A DNA stretch of 25,197 bases, taken from IMG/VR virus record IMGVR_UViG_3300025264_001379, positions 1-25,197 of that record; one strand, written 5' to 3'. A program made the position numbers and the translations under genes. Within the stretch, counting starts at the first letter, position 1. Every line of letters begins with the position of its first letter. Below, one piece after another: positions 7,349 through 14,915 of this stretch. The notes under the pieces are model-generated. The model was not told the origin of the DNA and made no database searches. It saw only the letters and a program-made list of their open reading frames with translations. Source of the DNA: a virus.

Positions 7349-7421
7349 TATGCCTATCTGGTTTTACGCGCCCCGTTGGTGCTCATAAGGGTCAGAATCG
7401 ATTAGAGGCGATCTGAGGCGG

Positions 7422-7907
7422 TCACTCAAAGGCGCCCGCAAGATGCTCGGCAGCGATCTGCAGTATATCGCGTTCATCCTCCGGCCCGATACCCAGAAAC
7501 GGGCGGGCGGGGATATCGCCCCAGGGGATGGGGCCACCACGGCTGGTGGTGCCGAACTCGCCCTGCTGGGCGCCGAAGTGGTGAGTGGGCCCGTAGACCA
7601 CATTGGTGCCAATCTGGGCGAAGTCCCGCCCATAGTCGGTATCGATGGAGCTGCGCAGGCGGCCGCTGTCCTGCAGCAGGTCACCGCCCTGGCGGTACGG
7701 CCGCAGGGCCAGCGTGACCTCCGAGAGTGGATCCCAGGCCACGCCGGTGGCCGGGTCGGATTCGGTGGCGAAGGCGCGGGCGGTAGCCTCTTCCAACACC
7801 CCGGCGATCCGCTTCATCGCCGGGGCCGGATCCTCCACGCGATTGACCAGGCGATTCAGCGCCTGGAGCACCTCATCACTGTTGTGGGTGATCTCGATAC
7901 GACTCAT
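7422..7907 (-). CDS. G: Virion morphogenesis protein, Mu gpG-like
   Basis: This 161-residue protein belongs to the phage virion morphogenesis (Mu gpG) family, linked to tail completion and head-tail joining. It shows the family features: N-terminal MSRIEITHNSDEVLQALNRL, a central LSEVTLALR, the DSGRLRSS motif, and a C-terminal IPARPFLGI motif that is nearly universal in the family. It starts 2 bases after the gp30 stop, with GGAGGGG upstream inside gp30. It is the last gene before the 240-bp gap. Length matches Mu gpG. Confidence 0.9.
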   Translation of the reverse strand: MSRIEITHNSDEVLQALNRLVNRVEDPAPAMKRIAGVLEEATARAFATESDPATGVAWDPLSEVTLALRPYRQGGDLLQDSGRLRSSIDTDYGRDFAQIGTNVVYGPTHHFGAQQGEFGTTSRGGPIPWGDIPARPFLGIGPEDERDILQIAAEHLAGAFE

Positions 7908-7909
7908 GA

Positions 7910-9238
7910 CTACAGCAGCCCCTCCAGCGTTCCTTCCAGCAGTTCGTACCGGGCGCGATCCGCAAGCTCGGTAATGCGCACAACAACCGGCTGCAGGTTC
8001 GAGGCCAGCGGCGCAGCAGAGGTGCTCGCCAGCGGGTAAGGGGCCCGGATAACGCTCACGGTGCTCTGTTGCGCAGCGCCAGCCACATACACCAGGGCAT
8101 GATCAGCCGAATCCCAGAGGACGGCCTGGGGGCGGTGTAGCAGCTGCGGGATGGCCCGCCAGAACTCCAGGGCGGTGATGCCGCCCTGGACCTGGGCGCG
8201 GCGGAGAATCTCGCCCTCGGAGAGCGCCATAAGCCGGCCCGGAGCGCTACCGGTAAGGCGAAGCACTGCATTTGCCAGGTCGTCCGGCAGCAGGCCGGCG
8301 GCGGCCCGGCCCTGGCCGGTGGTTTCGCCAGCAGCCACCTGGTCCACCCACCGGGCGAAGCTGTCGCTGCGCAAGTCGCTACTGTTGAGGTCCCGGATCA
8401 CCTGGGCGCGCACCTCCGAGTTACTGATCTGGCCGAGCTTCTCGGCAATGCTTGCGTCCGTGCCGAATGCGCTGGCGCCGGGGTTGTGGCCCCAGCCCAG
8501 ATCCGGGCTCATGGTGCGGCCGTCCGGCAGGGTGACCACCGGGTGATTCACGGTCATCACCTCGCCGGTCTGCATGTTGGCGCCAGTCTCCCGCGTGACC
8601 ATCTGAATGTAGTCCGCGCCGCTTTCGACCGTTAGACCCTCCCGCTGCAGGTTGCGCTCGGACAGATTTCTAACGCTGCAGCGACAGCCCCAGCCGTTGG
8701 GCGGGTAGATGAACTGCCAGATGGGATCATCCCACCGGAACACCTTGCCGTGCAGCGCGGCGTGGCTTGGGCGGGTGCGCGAGTCCAGGATTGCCTGGTA
8801 CATCCAGTACGGGCGATCGTCCACCAGCGCCAGCTGCCGGCGGTACCGGCCGGCCATGTACGCCGTGGAGGTGTTGGCCCGGAAGATGGTCTTCAAGCGG
8901 TGCACGCTCCCCAGCTGGACTTCCCGCTCATTGCCCTGGGCGTCCATCCAGGTCTCTTTCCCCCACCAGCCCTTTTTCTTCAGGGCCGGCGCCAGGCGGT
9001 TGACGAACTCGCGTTCGGTTATCCCTTCGGAGATCGCCGCATCGGTGGCCTCGCGGATATCTTCCAGGATGTCCATGCGCATGGCCTTGGCCACGGTGAA
9101 GGCCTTGGCGTGAGCGGCTCCGTCCATCTCCTGCCACTGGTCAGTAATTCGAAAGCCCTTGGCACGAAAGAACGCCACAGCGTCCTTCGGCTCCATGCTG
9201 AACGCGGCCAGCAGGTCTGCCTTATTCTTCTTCGGCAT
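7910..9238 (-). CDS. Head morphogenesis protein, Mu gp30/gpF-like (SPP1 gp7 family)
   Basis: A 442-residue minor head protein. The central segment carries the Phage_Mu_F domain: RANTSTAYMAGRYRRQL, then LDSRTRPSHAALHGKVF, then PPNGWGCRCSVR with its paired cysteines. Such proteins enter the prohead and help DNA ejection or head assembly, and bind near the portal. The start at 9238 overlaps the portal gene by 17 bases in another frame. The C-terminal third, beyond the F domain, includes an IIRAPY/ALVYVAG-like segment whose function I cannot name. Length is close to Mu gp30. Confidence 0.92.
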   Translation of the reverse strand: MPKKNKADLLAAFSMEPKDAVAFFRAKGFRITDQWQEMDGAAHAKAFTVAKAMRMDILEDIREATDAAISEGITEREFVNRLAPALKKKGWWGKETWMDAQGNEREVQLGSVHRLKTIFRANTSTAYMAGRYRRQLALVDDRPYWMYQAILDSRTRPSHAALHGKVFRWDDPIWQFIYPPNGWGCRCSVRNLSERNLQREGLTVESGADYIQMVTRETGANMQTGEVMTVNHPVVTLPDGRTMSPDLGWGHNPGASAFGTDASIAEKLGQISNSEVRAQVIRDLNSSDLRSDSFARWVDQVAAGETTGQGRAAAGLLPDDLANAVLRLTGSAPGRLMALSEGEILRRAQVQGGITALEFWRAIPQLLHRPQAVLWDSADHALVYVAGAAQQSTVSVIRAPYPLASTSAAPLASNLQPVVVRITELADRARYELLEGTLEGLL

Positions 9239-10793
9239 CGATGCTACCCCACAGCTCTACGGCAAACATGGCGCGCCTCAGGCGCTCCTCCAGCCCAGAG
9301 GTATCCATATCCGGGTAAAGCTCGGCCAGCATGCCCAGCAGCACGTCCGGCCCTTGCTCGGCAGCCTCCATGATCGGCGCAAGCACTGGCACCATCTCAT
9401 CATTCAGATCGCCAGAATCCAGTGCGTCCAGCGCTTCGTCTACCGCCTGCAAATCCGGGGCGTCATCCAGCGGGTCACGCGCCTGCGCCCGCAATGCGGC
9501 AGTGGCCTGTGCGGCCACCGGTGCTGGCGTCGCAGCCAGCCGGGGCGTAAAGTCCAGCACTTCCTCATCTGCCTCCGGCTGGGGAATGCCCAGTTTTTCG
9601 TAGGCCCAGCGGGCCGGGATTCTCAAGGCCCGCCCCAGTTTGGGCAGGGCGTCTGCATACAGCTTGATGTCTTCTGGCTGCTCAGTCTCAAACACAAACG
9701 ACGGCAGTCGTCGCATGGGTGTGTTGAGTCGCGTGAGCGGATCCACCAGGTGCTGGGTGATGGAGCGCGCAATCTGGCGGGCATCACTAACCAGGATGTC
9801 GTGGCGCACCTCGTTGTGTACCTGCCCCAGAGCATAGGCTCCACCGCCACTTTCGCTGGTCTGGCTGGTGAGAGTACCGCCCAGAATAGCCTTGCTCATG
9901 CTGGCCTCTGCCCAGCGCATCATAGCCATAAAGGGCTCGGAGCTGCCTTTGGCCGCCTCCTGGAACTCAATCTCCATGCCCTGAGGGATGATGCCGGCCG
10001 CGGCATGGCCGATGTTAACCACCGCCTTCATCAGGGTGGATTTCTCGGTGTCGCTGGCGCCGGCCGGATACTTGCCCAGCCGAAGAGGCAGGCCGTGAAT
10101 CTCCAGGAACTCAGCCAGATCCCTGGCGGAGTAGTTGCGGAACAGGTACGGCCAGGCGAGGATGCGGGCCAGGCCGCCCCGCGTCAGGTAGCCAGATTTT
10201 GCTTTGTGCACGTGCACCAGCCAGCCCCACTGGCGCAGCTGCTCGCCACGGCCGTCGAGCGTTCGCAGCACCAGCGTGTCTCTGTCGTTCTGGGGCGTCA
10301 TAAACCAGTCTGGCTGTCGGTAGTCAGCAGATTTCAGGCGCCACTGGCCCTCGCTGCGCTCCCAGTTGTACTCCAGGCAGGCATAGCCGTAGAGGATGGC
10401 GGCAGATGCGTCATACACGATCTCCTCCCAGTCCAGGGCCCGCACAATGCGCTCAATGCGGCTGGTCCACTCCTTCTCCTGGCGCGTGGCCTCTTCCGGA
10501 GGCCGGAGGTGCCAGTTCAGCCCCAGCAAAGCGCGCCGGCGCTTGCTCAGTTCCGAGAACAGATGGGCGTCTTTCTCCTCCATGTCTTCAGCCAGGCGCG
10601 CCTGGTCTTCCAGCCGGCCGCGTTCGCCATCTTCCAAAATGCGGGACAGTTTGGCCGGGGTCAGGCCGCGGCTTGGGTGGTCTGCAAACTCGCGGTACAG
10701 ATAGCCAACACTGGCAGTTTGCGGCTCCACCGTTGGGCCGTTGCGGGTTTTTCGGGGCATGGGCTCCCCGCGGTGGTCAAGTATCTCTACCAT
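9222..10793 (-). CDS. Portal protein, Mu gp29-like (DUF935)
   Basis: A 523-residue DUF935 protein, the Mu-type portal that forms the dodecameric gate for DNA packaging and the site of terminase and tail attachment. Recognisable parts are KDAHLFSELSKRRRALLGLNW near residues 72-95, the GYACLEYNW segment, the GGLARILAWPYLFRNYSARDLAEF stretch and ALGQVHNEVR. The ATG at 10793 overlaps the end of the terminase gene by 7 bases and has an AGGAG ribosome-binding site. Length is close to Mu gp29 (about 512). The acidic C-terminus ends in AEEE. Confidence 0.93.
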   Translation of the reverse strand: MVEILDHRGEPMPRKTRNGPTVEPQTASVGYLYREFADHPSRGLTPAKLSRILEDGERGRLEDQARLAEDMEEKDAHLFSELSKRRRALLGLNWHLRPPEEATRQEKEWTSRIERIVRALDWEEIVYDASAAILYGYACLEYNWERSEGQWRLKSADYRQPDWFMTPQNDRDTLVLRTLDGRGEQLRQWGWLVHVHKAKSGYLTRGGLARILAWPYLFRNYSARDLAEFLEIHGLPLRLGKYPAGASDTEKSTLMKAVVNIGHAAAGIIPQGMEIEFQEAAKGSSEPFMAMMRWAEASMSKAILGGTLTSQTSESGGGAYALGQVHNEVRHDILVSDARQIARSITQHLVDPLTRLNTPMRRLPSFVFETEQPEDIKLYADALPKLGRALRIPARWAYEKLGIPQPEADEEVLDFTPRLAATPAPVAAQATAALRAQARDPLDDAPDLQAVDEALDALDSGDLNDEMVPVLAPIMEAAEQGPDVLLGMLAELYPDMDTSGLEERLRRAMFAVELWGSIDAEEE

Positions 10794-12340
10794 GCGCCTG
10801 TCTCCTGAATGGGCAAGTCATCGTCGTCGCCCCAGCTGTTCTCTACGGCATCCCAGCGGCTTTTGGGGCTGGGCGCTGCGGTGTACTCAATATCGACCGG
10901 ATCCTGCCGGCTGGCCGCGTAGGCCAGCGCCAGGGCAATGGCAAAATCCCCATGGCGCCCATCCTTGCGAGAATTGTTTGGCACTTTCGCCACGCCGTTG
11001 ATGGTCTGCACGGCGCGCAAGTCGTCTACCAGGTAACTGTCTGCCGGCATCTCCAGCATTCCGTCTTCAAAGGCAGCCTTCAGGGGCGGCATGTTCTCCC
11101 GGTACCAGCCTTCAGACAGCATCACCTCCTGCACCCGGTGGCCGCCGTATGCCTGGGCAGTCACTTCTGCCAGGTAGGCGCCGTTACCGGTCGCATCCAT
11201 TGCGCCGCCCTGCAGGCGGGGCACTCTGTCCAGGATGTAGTGCAGAATCTGTCGCTGCTGCTCAAACGGCACGTTGGCCAGCTCCACCACAAAGGGCGTT
11301 CGGCGCACCAGGTCCTGGCCGATCAGCAACGGCACAATCACCGTGAGGTCCATCCGGCGGGCAAAGTCTTCGCCAAAGGCCAGCCAGAGATCCGGCGGCA
11401 GGTTCATCAGTAGCGGTTTCAGGTGCTCTTCGCACCAATCCCGGATTTCGGCCTCACGCATGGCCGTTGGCCACTGCTTGAATGCGTCATCCAGCTTCAG
11501 GCGCAGCACTGGGATGTCTTTGCGGGTTCTGTCCTCCACCAAGGCCCTGGGCAGCCAGTTGCCGGAGCCCTCGGCAGGTATGGCGTCCAGCTCTTCGTCT
11601 GCGGCTGCGCCGTAGAAGTCGTAAACCTCTGCCACCCATGCATCCTCGGCGGCTTTGGTCCAGGGCTTGCCCAGCCGCATACACACCCGTTCATACAAGC
11701 CCTGGGCTACGGCCTCCTTGAACGTGATGCGCTGCACCGAGCCCTTACGCCGGCCGGCGCGGATGTCGTTGATCAGCAAATTGAAGGGGTTCTTGTCGCC
11801 ATTGTGAGTGCTGATCACGCGGACCTTGCCGCCCCATATCAGCAGCGCCAGCGCGGCCTTCAGCAGCTCACCGAGCTGGTCGTGGAACGCGGCCTCATCG
11901 ATGACCACCACGCCCTGCTTACCCCGAAGGTTTGCGGGGCGACTGGACAGAGCCACAATCCGGTGGCCGCTGTCGGGAAACCGGATGGTGAAGGTCTTGA
12001 TGTGCTTATCGTCGCTGTCGTCTTCCCACAGGCCCTCTTCCACGGCACTGGCCGCGTGGTTAAAGACTCTGGCCCACAGGGCGCAGGCCTCCACGTATTC
12101 AATGGCCATGTCCTGGTTGTAGCCGATGTAATACACGTTCTGGCCGCCGGCGCCCTTGGCCGCCGCTGCGATCAGCACATCGTCGGCAGACTCGGCCCAG
12201 GTGAGGCCCGTTCGCCGGCTCTTTTCGCTGACTTTCAGTTGGCTGTCGTCAGCAATCCAAGCCTGCTGATAAGGCAACAACACCGGCGGCGGAGCGTCGG
12301 CGTTGGCGGCTGGAACGTTAGAAAGCGGGTTATTTGGCAC
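10787..12340 (-). CDS. Terminase large subunit, Mu gp28-like
   Basis: A 517-residue packaging motor. The ATPase part has a non-classical Walker A region (SRRTGLTWAES, residues about 41-50) and a clear Walker B, VVVIDEA, at 143-149 with D147 and E148. The C-terminal nuclease-like part has acidic positions in AFGEDFARRMD, GAMDATGNG and HGDFAIALA. It cuts and pumps phage DNA into the prohead; Mu-like phages package by headful from the left end. The start is GTG at 12340, whose G overlaps the TAG stop of the small terminase gene, implying coupling. Length is slightly below Mu gp28. Confidence 0.93.
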   Translation of the reverse strand: MPNNPLSNVPAANADAPPPVLLPYQQAWIADDSQLKVSEKSRRTGLTWAESADDVLIAAAAKGAGGQNVYYIGYNQDMAIEYVEACALWARVFNHAASAVEEGLWEDDSDDKHIKTFTIRFPDSGHRIVALSSRPANLRGKQGVVVIDEAAFHDQLGELLKAALALLIWGGKVRVISTHNGDKNPFNLLINDIRAGRRKGSVQRITFKEAVAQGLYERVCMRLGKPWTKAAEDAWVAEVYDFYGAAADEELDAIPAEGSGNWLPRALVEDRTRKDIPVLRLKLDDAFKQWPTAMREAEIRDWCEEHLKPLLMNLPPDLWLAFGEDFARRMDLTVIVPLLIGQDLVRRTPFVVELANVPFEQQRQILHYILDRVPRLQGGAMDATGNGAYLAEVTAQAYGGHRVQEVMLSEGWYRENMPPLKAAFEDGMLEMPADSYLVDDLRAVQTINGVAKVPNNSRKDGRHGDFAIALALAYAASRQDPVDIEYTAAPSPKSRWDAVENSWGDDDDLPIQETGAW

Positions 12341-12888
12341 TACGCAATCCCCAGTAATTCCCGGCGCAAATCGTTGACCACCTCGGCAGACAGGCCGCCT
12401 CGCTTGGCGACTTCTGCCGCTTTCTCGGCGGCCTCACGGGCCACTTCCTTGCGGACCTCCCGCGCCCACTTCTTCTGGTTGATGGTCATCCGGCCCAGAT
12501 CAGCCAGGGCATGGCTAACGGTGGCCATATGCTTGGCGGCCTTCTCCGGCTCGTGCTCAGCCTTGCTGAGCGCCAGGGTGATCTGCATCAGCTGGTTTTG
12601 AACCATCTGGGAGGTGGCGCCCATCAGCGCTCCTTTTGAGTCTTCGTCAGACTCTGCCCAGGCCTTGGCCATCTCGGTGCTCTTGCGCACAGCGCTCATG
12701 GCTTCGTCAAACTCTTCCTGCAGGGCGCTGCCATAGCGGTGCACGGCGGAGCGCGAGAGCTTGTAGCCGTTTTCGGCAAGCCACTCGGTCAGGGCTTCGT
12801 AACCCTGGAAACCGCTGGTAACCAGCCGTTCGTTCAGCTCGTCTCGCAGTTCCTGGGGCAAGTCGTACACCTTTGAGCGCGGCGGCAT
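12340..12888 (-). CDS. Small terminase subunit, Mu gp27-like (DUF3486)
   Basis: A 182-residue helical protein starting MPPRSKVYDLPQELRDELNERL, the signature of DUF3486 proteins that serve as small terminase in Mu-like phages. An N-terminal HTH (YEALTEWLAENGYKLSRSAVHRYG, about residues 30-53) would bind the packaging site. The rest is long helices rich in Ala, Glu and Lys, ending in a RGGLSAEVVNDLRRELLGI motif that probably contacts the large subunit. GGAGGT lies just upstream of ATG 12888, at the end of the preceding gene. Length is normal. Confidence 0.88.
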   Translation of the reverse strand: MPPRSKVYDLPQELRDELNERLVTSGFQGYEALTEWLAENGYKLSRSAVHRYGSALQEEFDEAMSAVRKSTEMAKAWAESDEDSKGALMGATSQMVQNQLMQITLALSKAEHEPEKAAKHMATVSHALADLGRMTINQKKWAREVRKEVAREAAEKAAEVAKRGGLSAEVVNDLRRELLGIA

Positions 12889-12890
12889 GC

Positions 12891-13190
12891 TTATACCTCC
12901 GGCCTGGGCGCAGCAACACCGGGCTGCCTGGCGCGGCCTTCCGCCACGTCATTGCCTCGGGTGGTGAGGGTAATAAGCCAGCCGGCTCGGGGTTGCTGAC
13001 ACATAACCAGCCCTTGCTCTTCAAGCCAGGACAGATCGCTGTGCAGCAAATCCTTGCTAACGTGATGGCCGTAGTTGCCGGCCAGTTCGTCGTTCAGGCT
13101 GTACTCGTTGGCGGTGAACATGTTGCGCCGCGAGAGGATCCGCAAGATCCCGAGCCGGCGGCCTTCGGTCTGGAAGTCCTGGTAATTCAC
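12891..13190 (-). CDS. Winged-helix phage protein (VpaChn25_0724 / Mu gp26-like)
   Basis: A 99-residue protein with a winged-helix pattern: RRLGILRILSRR, then NEYSLNDELAGNYGHHVSKDLLHSDLSWLEEQGLV, then a strand-rich WLITLTTRG wing. Small proteins of this kind sit directly before the terminase pair in Mu-like phages and are annotated as the VpaChn25_0724 family; the role is unknown. The start is GTG at 13190, overlapping the previous TGA by 4 bases (GTGA). The stop is followed after 2 bases by the small terminase start. Confidence 0.75.
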   Translation of the reverse strand: MNYQDFQTEGRRLGILRILSRRNMFTANEYSLNDELAGNYGHHVSKDLLHSDLSWLEEQGLVMCQQPRAGWLITLTTRGNDVAEGRARQPGVAAPRPEV

Positions 13191-13573
13191 TGGCCCTGGC
13201 CTCCTTTCTGGTTCAGCAGGTACTGGTTGACCATCGATAACTGGTGAGATAGGGCGCGCATCTGGCCACCCACAGAAGAAAGATCCTCCGCCACGTCGTT
13301 CAGGCGGTCGTAAACCTTGGATAGGTCGGCGTGGGTTGGCGCATTATCCATGCGACTCTCGAACACATCCTGCCGGCGCTCCGCCCGAGAGATTCGCTCT
13401 TCCAGGCGATCCTGCGAGTCTTCCAGGTCCGTGCGAACTTTGTTGATGGCGCTGGCGTTGGCCTTGGATTTACTCGTGAGGTGTTGGTATACCCCCAGCG
13501 CCACCAGGCCGCCCAGCTGGGCAATGTCCAGGGCCAGCTTGGCGTAGGAGGCATCAAACTGCGAAAGATCCAT
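13187..13573 (-). CDS. DUF2730-type membrane/coiled-coil protein
   Basis: The start is ATG 13573, one base overlapping the upstream TGA (TGATG), giving 128 residues. Residues about 10-32 (KLALDIAQLGGLVALGVYQHL) form an N-terminal hydrophobic segment. The remainder is a long charged helix with heptad-like repeats (LEDSQDRLEERISRAERRQDVFESR, split around residues 48-72). This is the DUF2730 layout common in the gp25 region of Mu-like phages. An N-terminal anchor plus coiled coil next to holin and endolysin genes is also the topology of inner-membrane spanins, so a lysis role is possible, but no outer-membrane partner was seen. Confidence 0.75.
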   Translation of the reverse strand: MDLSQFDASYAKLALDIAQLGGLVALGVYQHLTSKSKANASAINKVRTDLEDSQDRLEERISRAERRQDVFESRMDNAPTHADLSKVYDRLNDVAEDLSSVGGQMRALSHQLSMVNQYLLNQKGGQGQ

Positions 13574-13797
13574 CAACGGTGCCTCCGGTCGTGGTCGTTC
13601 TGACAGTCTACGCAACGCACTGCCCGAGGGTTGGCGCTCAGCCTGGCCATGGCTATCTCGTCGCAGCAATCAAGGCAGAACCGCCGGCCGCTCATCTCCA
13701 TTGGCGGCTCAAGGTGGCACTGCATGGCCTGCTCAATGCCTGCTTGGGTCAGGCGTTCGGTGAGGGCTTGCGCCTGCTCAAACTGCCTTTCATCCAT
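13573..13797 (-). CDS. TraR/DksA-type C4 zinc-finger protein
   Basis: A 74-residue protein with the TraR/DksA zinc finger: CLDCCDEIA followed after about 20 residues by CVDCQ. Full-length DksA/TraR proteins bind the RNA polymerase secondary channel and alter promoter choice. This one is short, like phage and plasmid TraR. Its N-terminal half is one acidic helix (DERQFEQAQALTERLTQ). It sits between holin and DUF2730, a common place for it in Mu-like and P2-like phages. A role in late transcription is plausible but not shown. Confidence 0.85.
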   Translation of the reverse strand: MDERQFEQAQALTERLTQAGIEQAMQCHLEPPMEMSGRRFCLDCCDEIAMARLSANPRAVRCVDCQNDHDRRHR

Positions 13798-13801
13798 GGT
13801 G

Positions 13802-14299
13802 TTAGCCCTTCCCTTTGACGAGCTTTTCTAACAGACCACTGCCGGTGGCGTGCTGGGTGATCTTTTCGGCAGAGCGGCCAATTACGTAGCCACCCAGGCC
13901 CAGCTTCATCAGCCCGAAGAGCGAGAGAATGGACTCTTCAGAGAGATTGGGCGGGGTGTAGCCGAACCAGTAGCCGCCGATCAGTACGCCGAACCAGAGC
14001 ATGGTCAACGGTCGCCAGTTGCGCTGAAGCCAGCTTTCGCCTTTGGCTTCTGCCTGCACCACTTGGCCCCGCGTCTCGATGCGGGCTCGTTCCAGGTCTG
14101 CCTCCAGCCCCTTGAGCTTCAGCAGTGCGGCAGGATCCCGGCGCAACTCGGCCTCAATGGCGTCCGGCGATTCCTCGACGCCCAGGGCCTTGGCGATCAG
14201 GCCGCCAACGGCCCCGCCGGCAGGGCCACCCAAAGCCGCGCCCAGCATGGGCGCGGTGTTCGAAATCAGGCTTCTGACGCCATCCCAGCTCCAGCCCAT
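13802..14299 (-). CDS. Holin, 3TM (GTA-type) family
   Basis: The start is ATG 14299, which overlaps the endolysin TGA by one base (TGATG), giving 165 residues. The N-terminus has a Gly/Ala-rich segment (PMLGAALGGPAGGAVGGLI, about 16-34), then a charged helix, then two hydrophobic helices (PLTMLWFGVLIGGYWFGY and LSLFGLMKLGLGGYVIG) in the C-terminal half. This is the pattern of the 3TM holin family (PF11351 type). It would permeabilise the inner membrane and time lysis. The tight link to the endolysin supports the call. Confidence 0.85.
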   Translation of the reverse strand: MGWSWDGVRSLISNTAPMLGAALGGPAGGAVGGLIAKALGVEESPDAIEAELRRDPAALLKLKGLEADLERARIETRGQVVQAEAKGESWLQRNWRPLTMLWFGVLIGGYWFGYTPPNLSEESILSLFGLMKLGLGGYVIGRSAEKITQHATGSGLLEKLVKGKG

Positions 14300-14790
14300 C
14301 AGGCCACCATCCTCAATGCGTCTTCCACTGAGTGAATGCCATACACGTAGTGAGTCCGGCCCGGTTTGCGCACGGCGGTGAGCAGTTGCCGGCGCGGCTC
14401 TGCGCCCGGTTTGGCCATGCCGACGTGTACCCACTGGCCGAACTCGTGAATGACCTGGTCAAAGGGGATTTCGCTCTCGGCAAACCACTGGGCGACCTCC
14501 AGCGGGCTGCGCCCGACCACGGAGATGTCCGCCGCGCAGCCATGCACGTGGGCGCTGGTGCGGCTGCCGCCGATGGCGGTGTTCAGAGCTTCAGGACGGT
14601 ATCCGGAGCTGATAAAGATCGGTCCGAGAGCGTCCCGGGCCGGCTGCAGCGCCACGCAAGCCAGGTGTTGAAGGTTTGTGAACACCTCGCTTCCCTCTGG
14701 CGCCTCAATCTCGATGCCATGGCGGGCGGCCGCCTGGGAGCGGGTGAACTCGTGAAGATAGAAATTGGGAGAAAGCTGTATTTTTTTCAT
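14299..14790 (-). CDS. Endolysin, peptidase M15 (D-Ala-D-Ala carboxypeptidase-like)
   Basis: From ATG 14790 (MKKIQLSPNF) the protein is 163 residues and belongs to the Peptidase_M15_3 group. The zinc-site signature SxHxxGxAxD is present (S79, H81, G84, A86, D88), with the third ligand probably H122 in a WVHVGM motif. An SSGYRPEALN segment precedes it. It cleaves peptidoglycan cross-links at lysis. There is no signal peptide, so release depends on the holin next to it. A GGGAG lies only one base before the ATG, which is unusually close; a TTG at 14832 would add 14 residues but has no ribosome-binding site. Confidence 0.88.
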   Translation of the reverse strand: MKKIQLSPNFYLHEFTRSQAAARHGIEIEAPEGSEVFTNLQHLACVALQPARDALGPIFISSGYRPEALNTAIGGSRTSAHVHGCAADISVVGRSPLEVAQWFAESEIPFDQVIHEFGQWVHVGMAKPGAEPRRQLLTAVRKPGRTHYVYGIHSVEDALRMVA

Positions 14791-14866
14791 GCTCCCAGAG
14801 TAGGGAGCGGGCTGGGAGGCGGGAACCTGCAAGGGTTCGGGGTGTTGCTAGGGTGTGAGCAGGAGA

Positions 14867-14895
14867 ACAATACGGCAGGTTCGAAAGGTTGGCAA
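14867..14895 (-). promoter_or_regulatory. Candidate promoter for lysis/head operon (Plys-like)
   Basis: On the minus strand TTGCCA (14895-14890) matches the -35 consensus at 5 of 6 positions and TATTGT (14872-14867) matches the -10 at 4 of 6, with an ideal 17-bp spacer. It lies in the 125-bp gap before the endolysin, the position of Mu Plys. A decent -35 would make it less dependent on an activator than Mu late promoters. Prediction only. Confidence 0.45.
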
Positions 14896-14912
14896 GGGGC
14901 GGCGCGCGCCCC
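14896..14912 (-). terminator. GC-rich hairpin after the secreted BamE-like gene
   Basis: GGGGCG at 14896-14901 and CGCCCC at 14907-14912 form a perfect 6-bp GC stem with a 5-base loop, 3 bases after the TGA stop. There is no run of T behind it on the minus strand, so it is a weak candidate for an intrinsic terminator. It abuts the -35 of the candidate lysis promoter, separating middle and late transcription. Confidence 0.35.
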
Positions 14913-14915
14913 GTC

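Larger units (their letters stand above)
7182..7421. other. 240-bp non-coding gap upstream of protease I
   Basis: This is the largest untranslated gap in the structural operon, where neighbours otherwise overlap or nearly touch. On the minus strand it contains two direct TCTAACG copies with 11-bp periodicity, a candidate promoter, a 5-bp stem hairpin at 7287-7299 (ACCCC-TAC-GGGGT on the plus strand) and a 9-bp perfect inverted repeat flanking the lot. The plus-strand frame at 7162-7416 across it has no homology I recognise and is taken as non-coding. The position matches the Mu late promoter PI. Confidence 0.6.

Noticed and set aside
7162-7416. 84-codon plus-strand frame across the protease upstream gap
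   Set aside because: Opposite to all neighbours, no recognised homology, overlaps the protease start and the promoter-like structures; composition does not look like a gene.
9159-10808. 549-codon plus-strand open frame
   Set aside because: Lies antisense to the portal gene, whose family identity is clear. Long antisense frames are common in GC-rich DNA.
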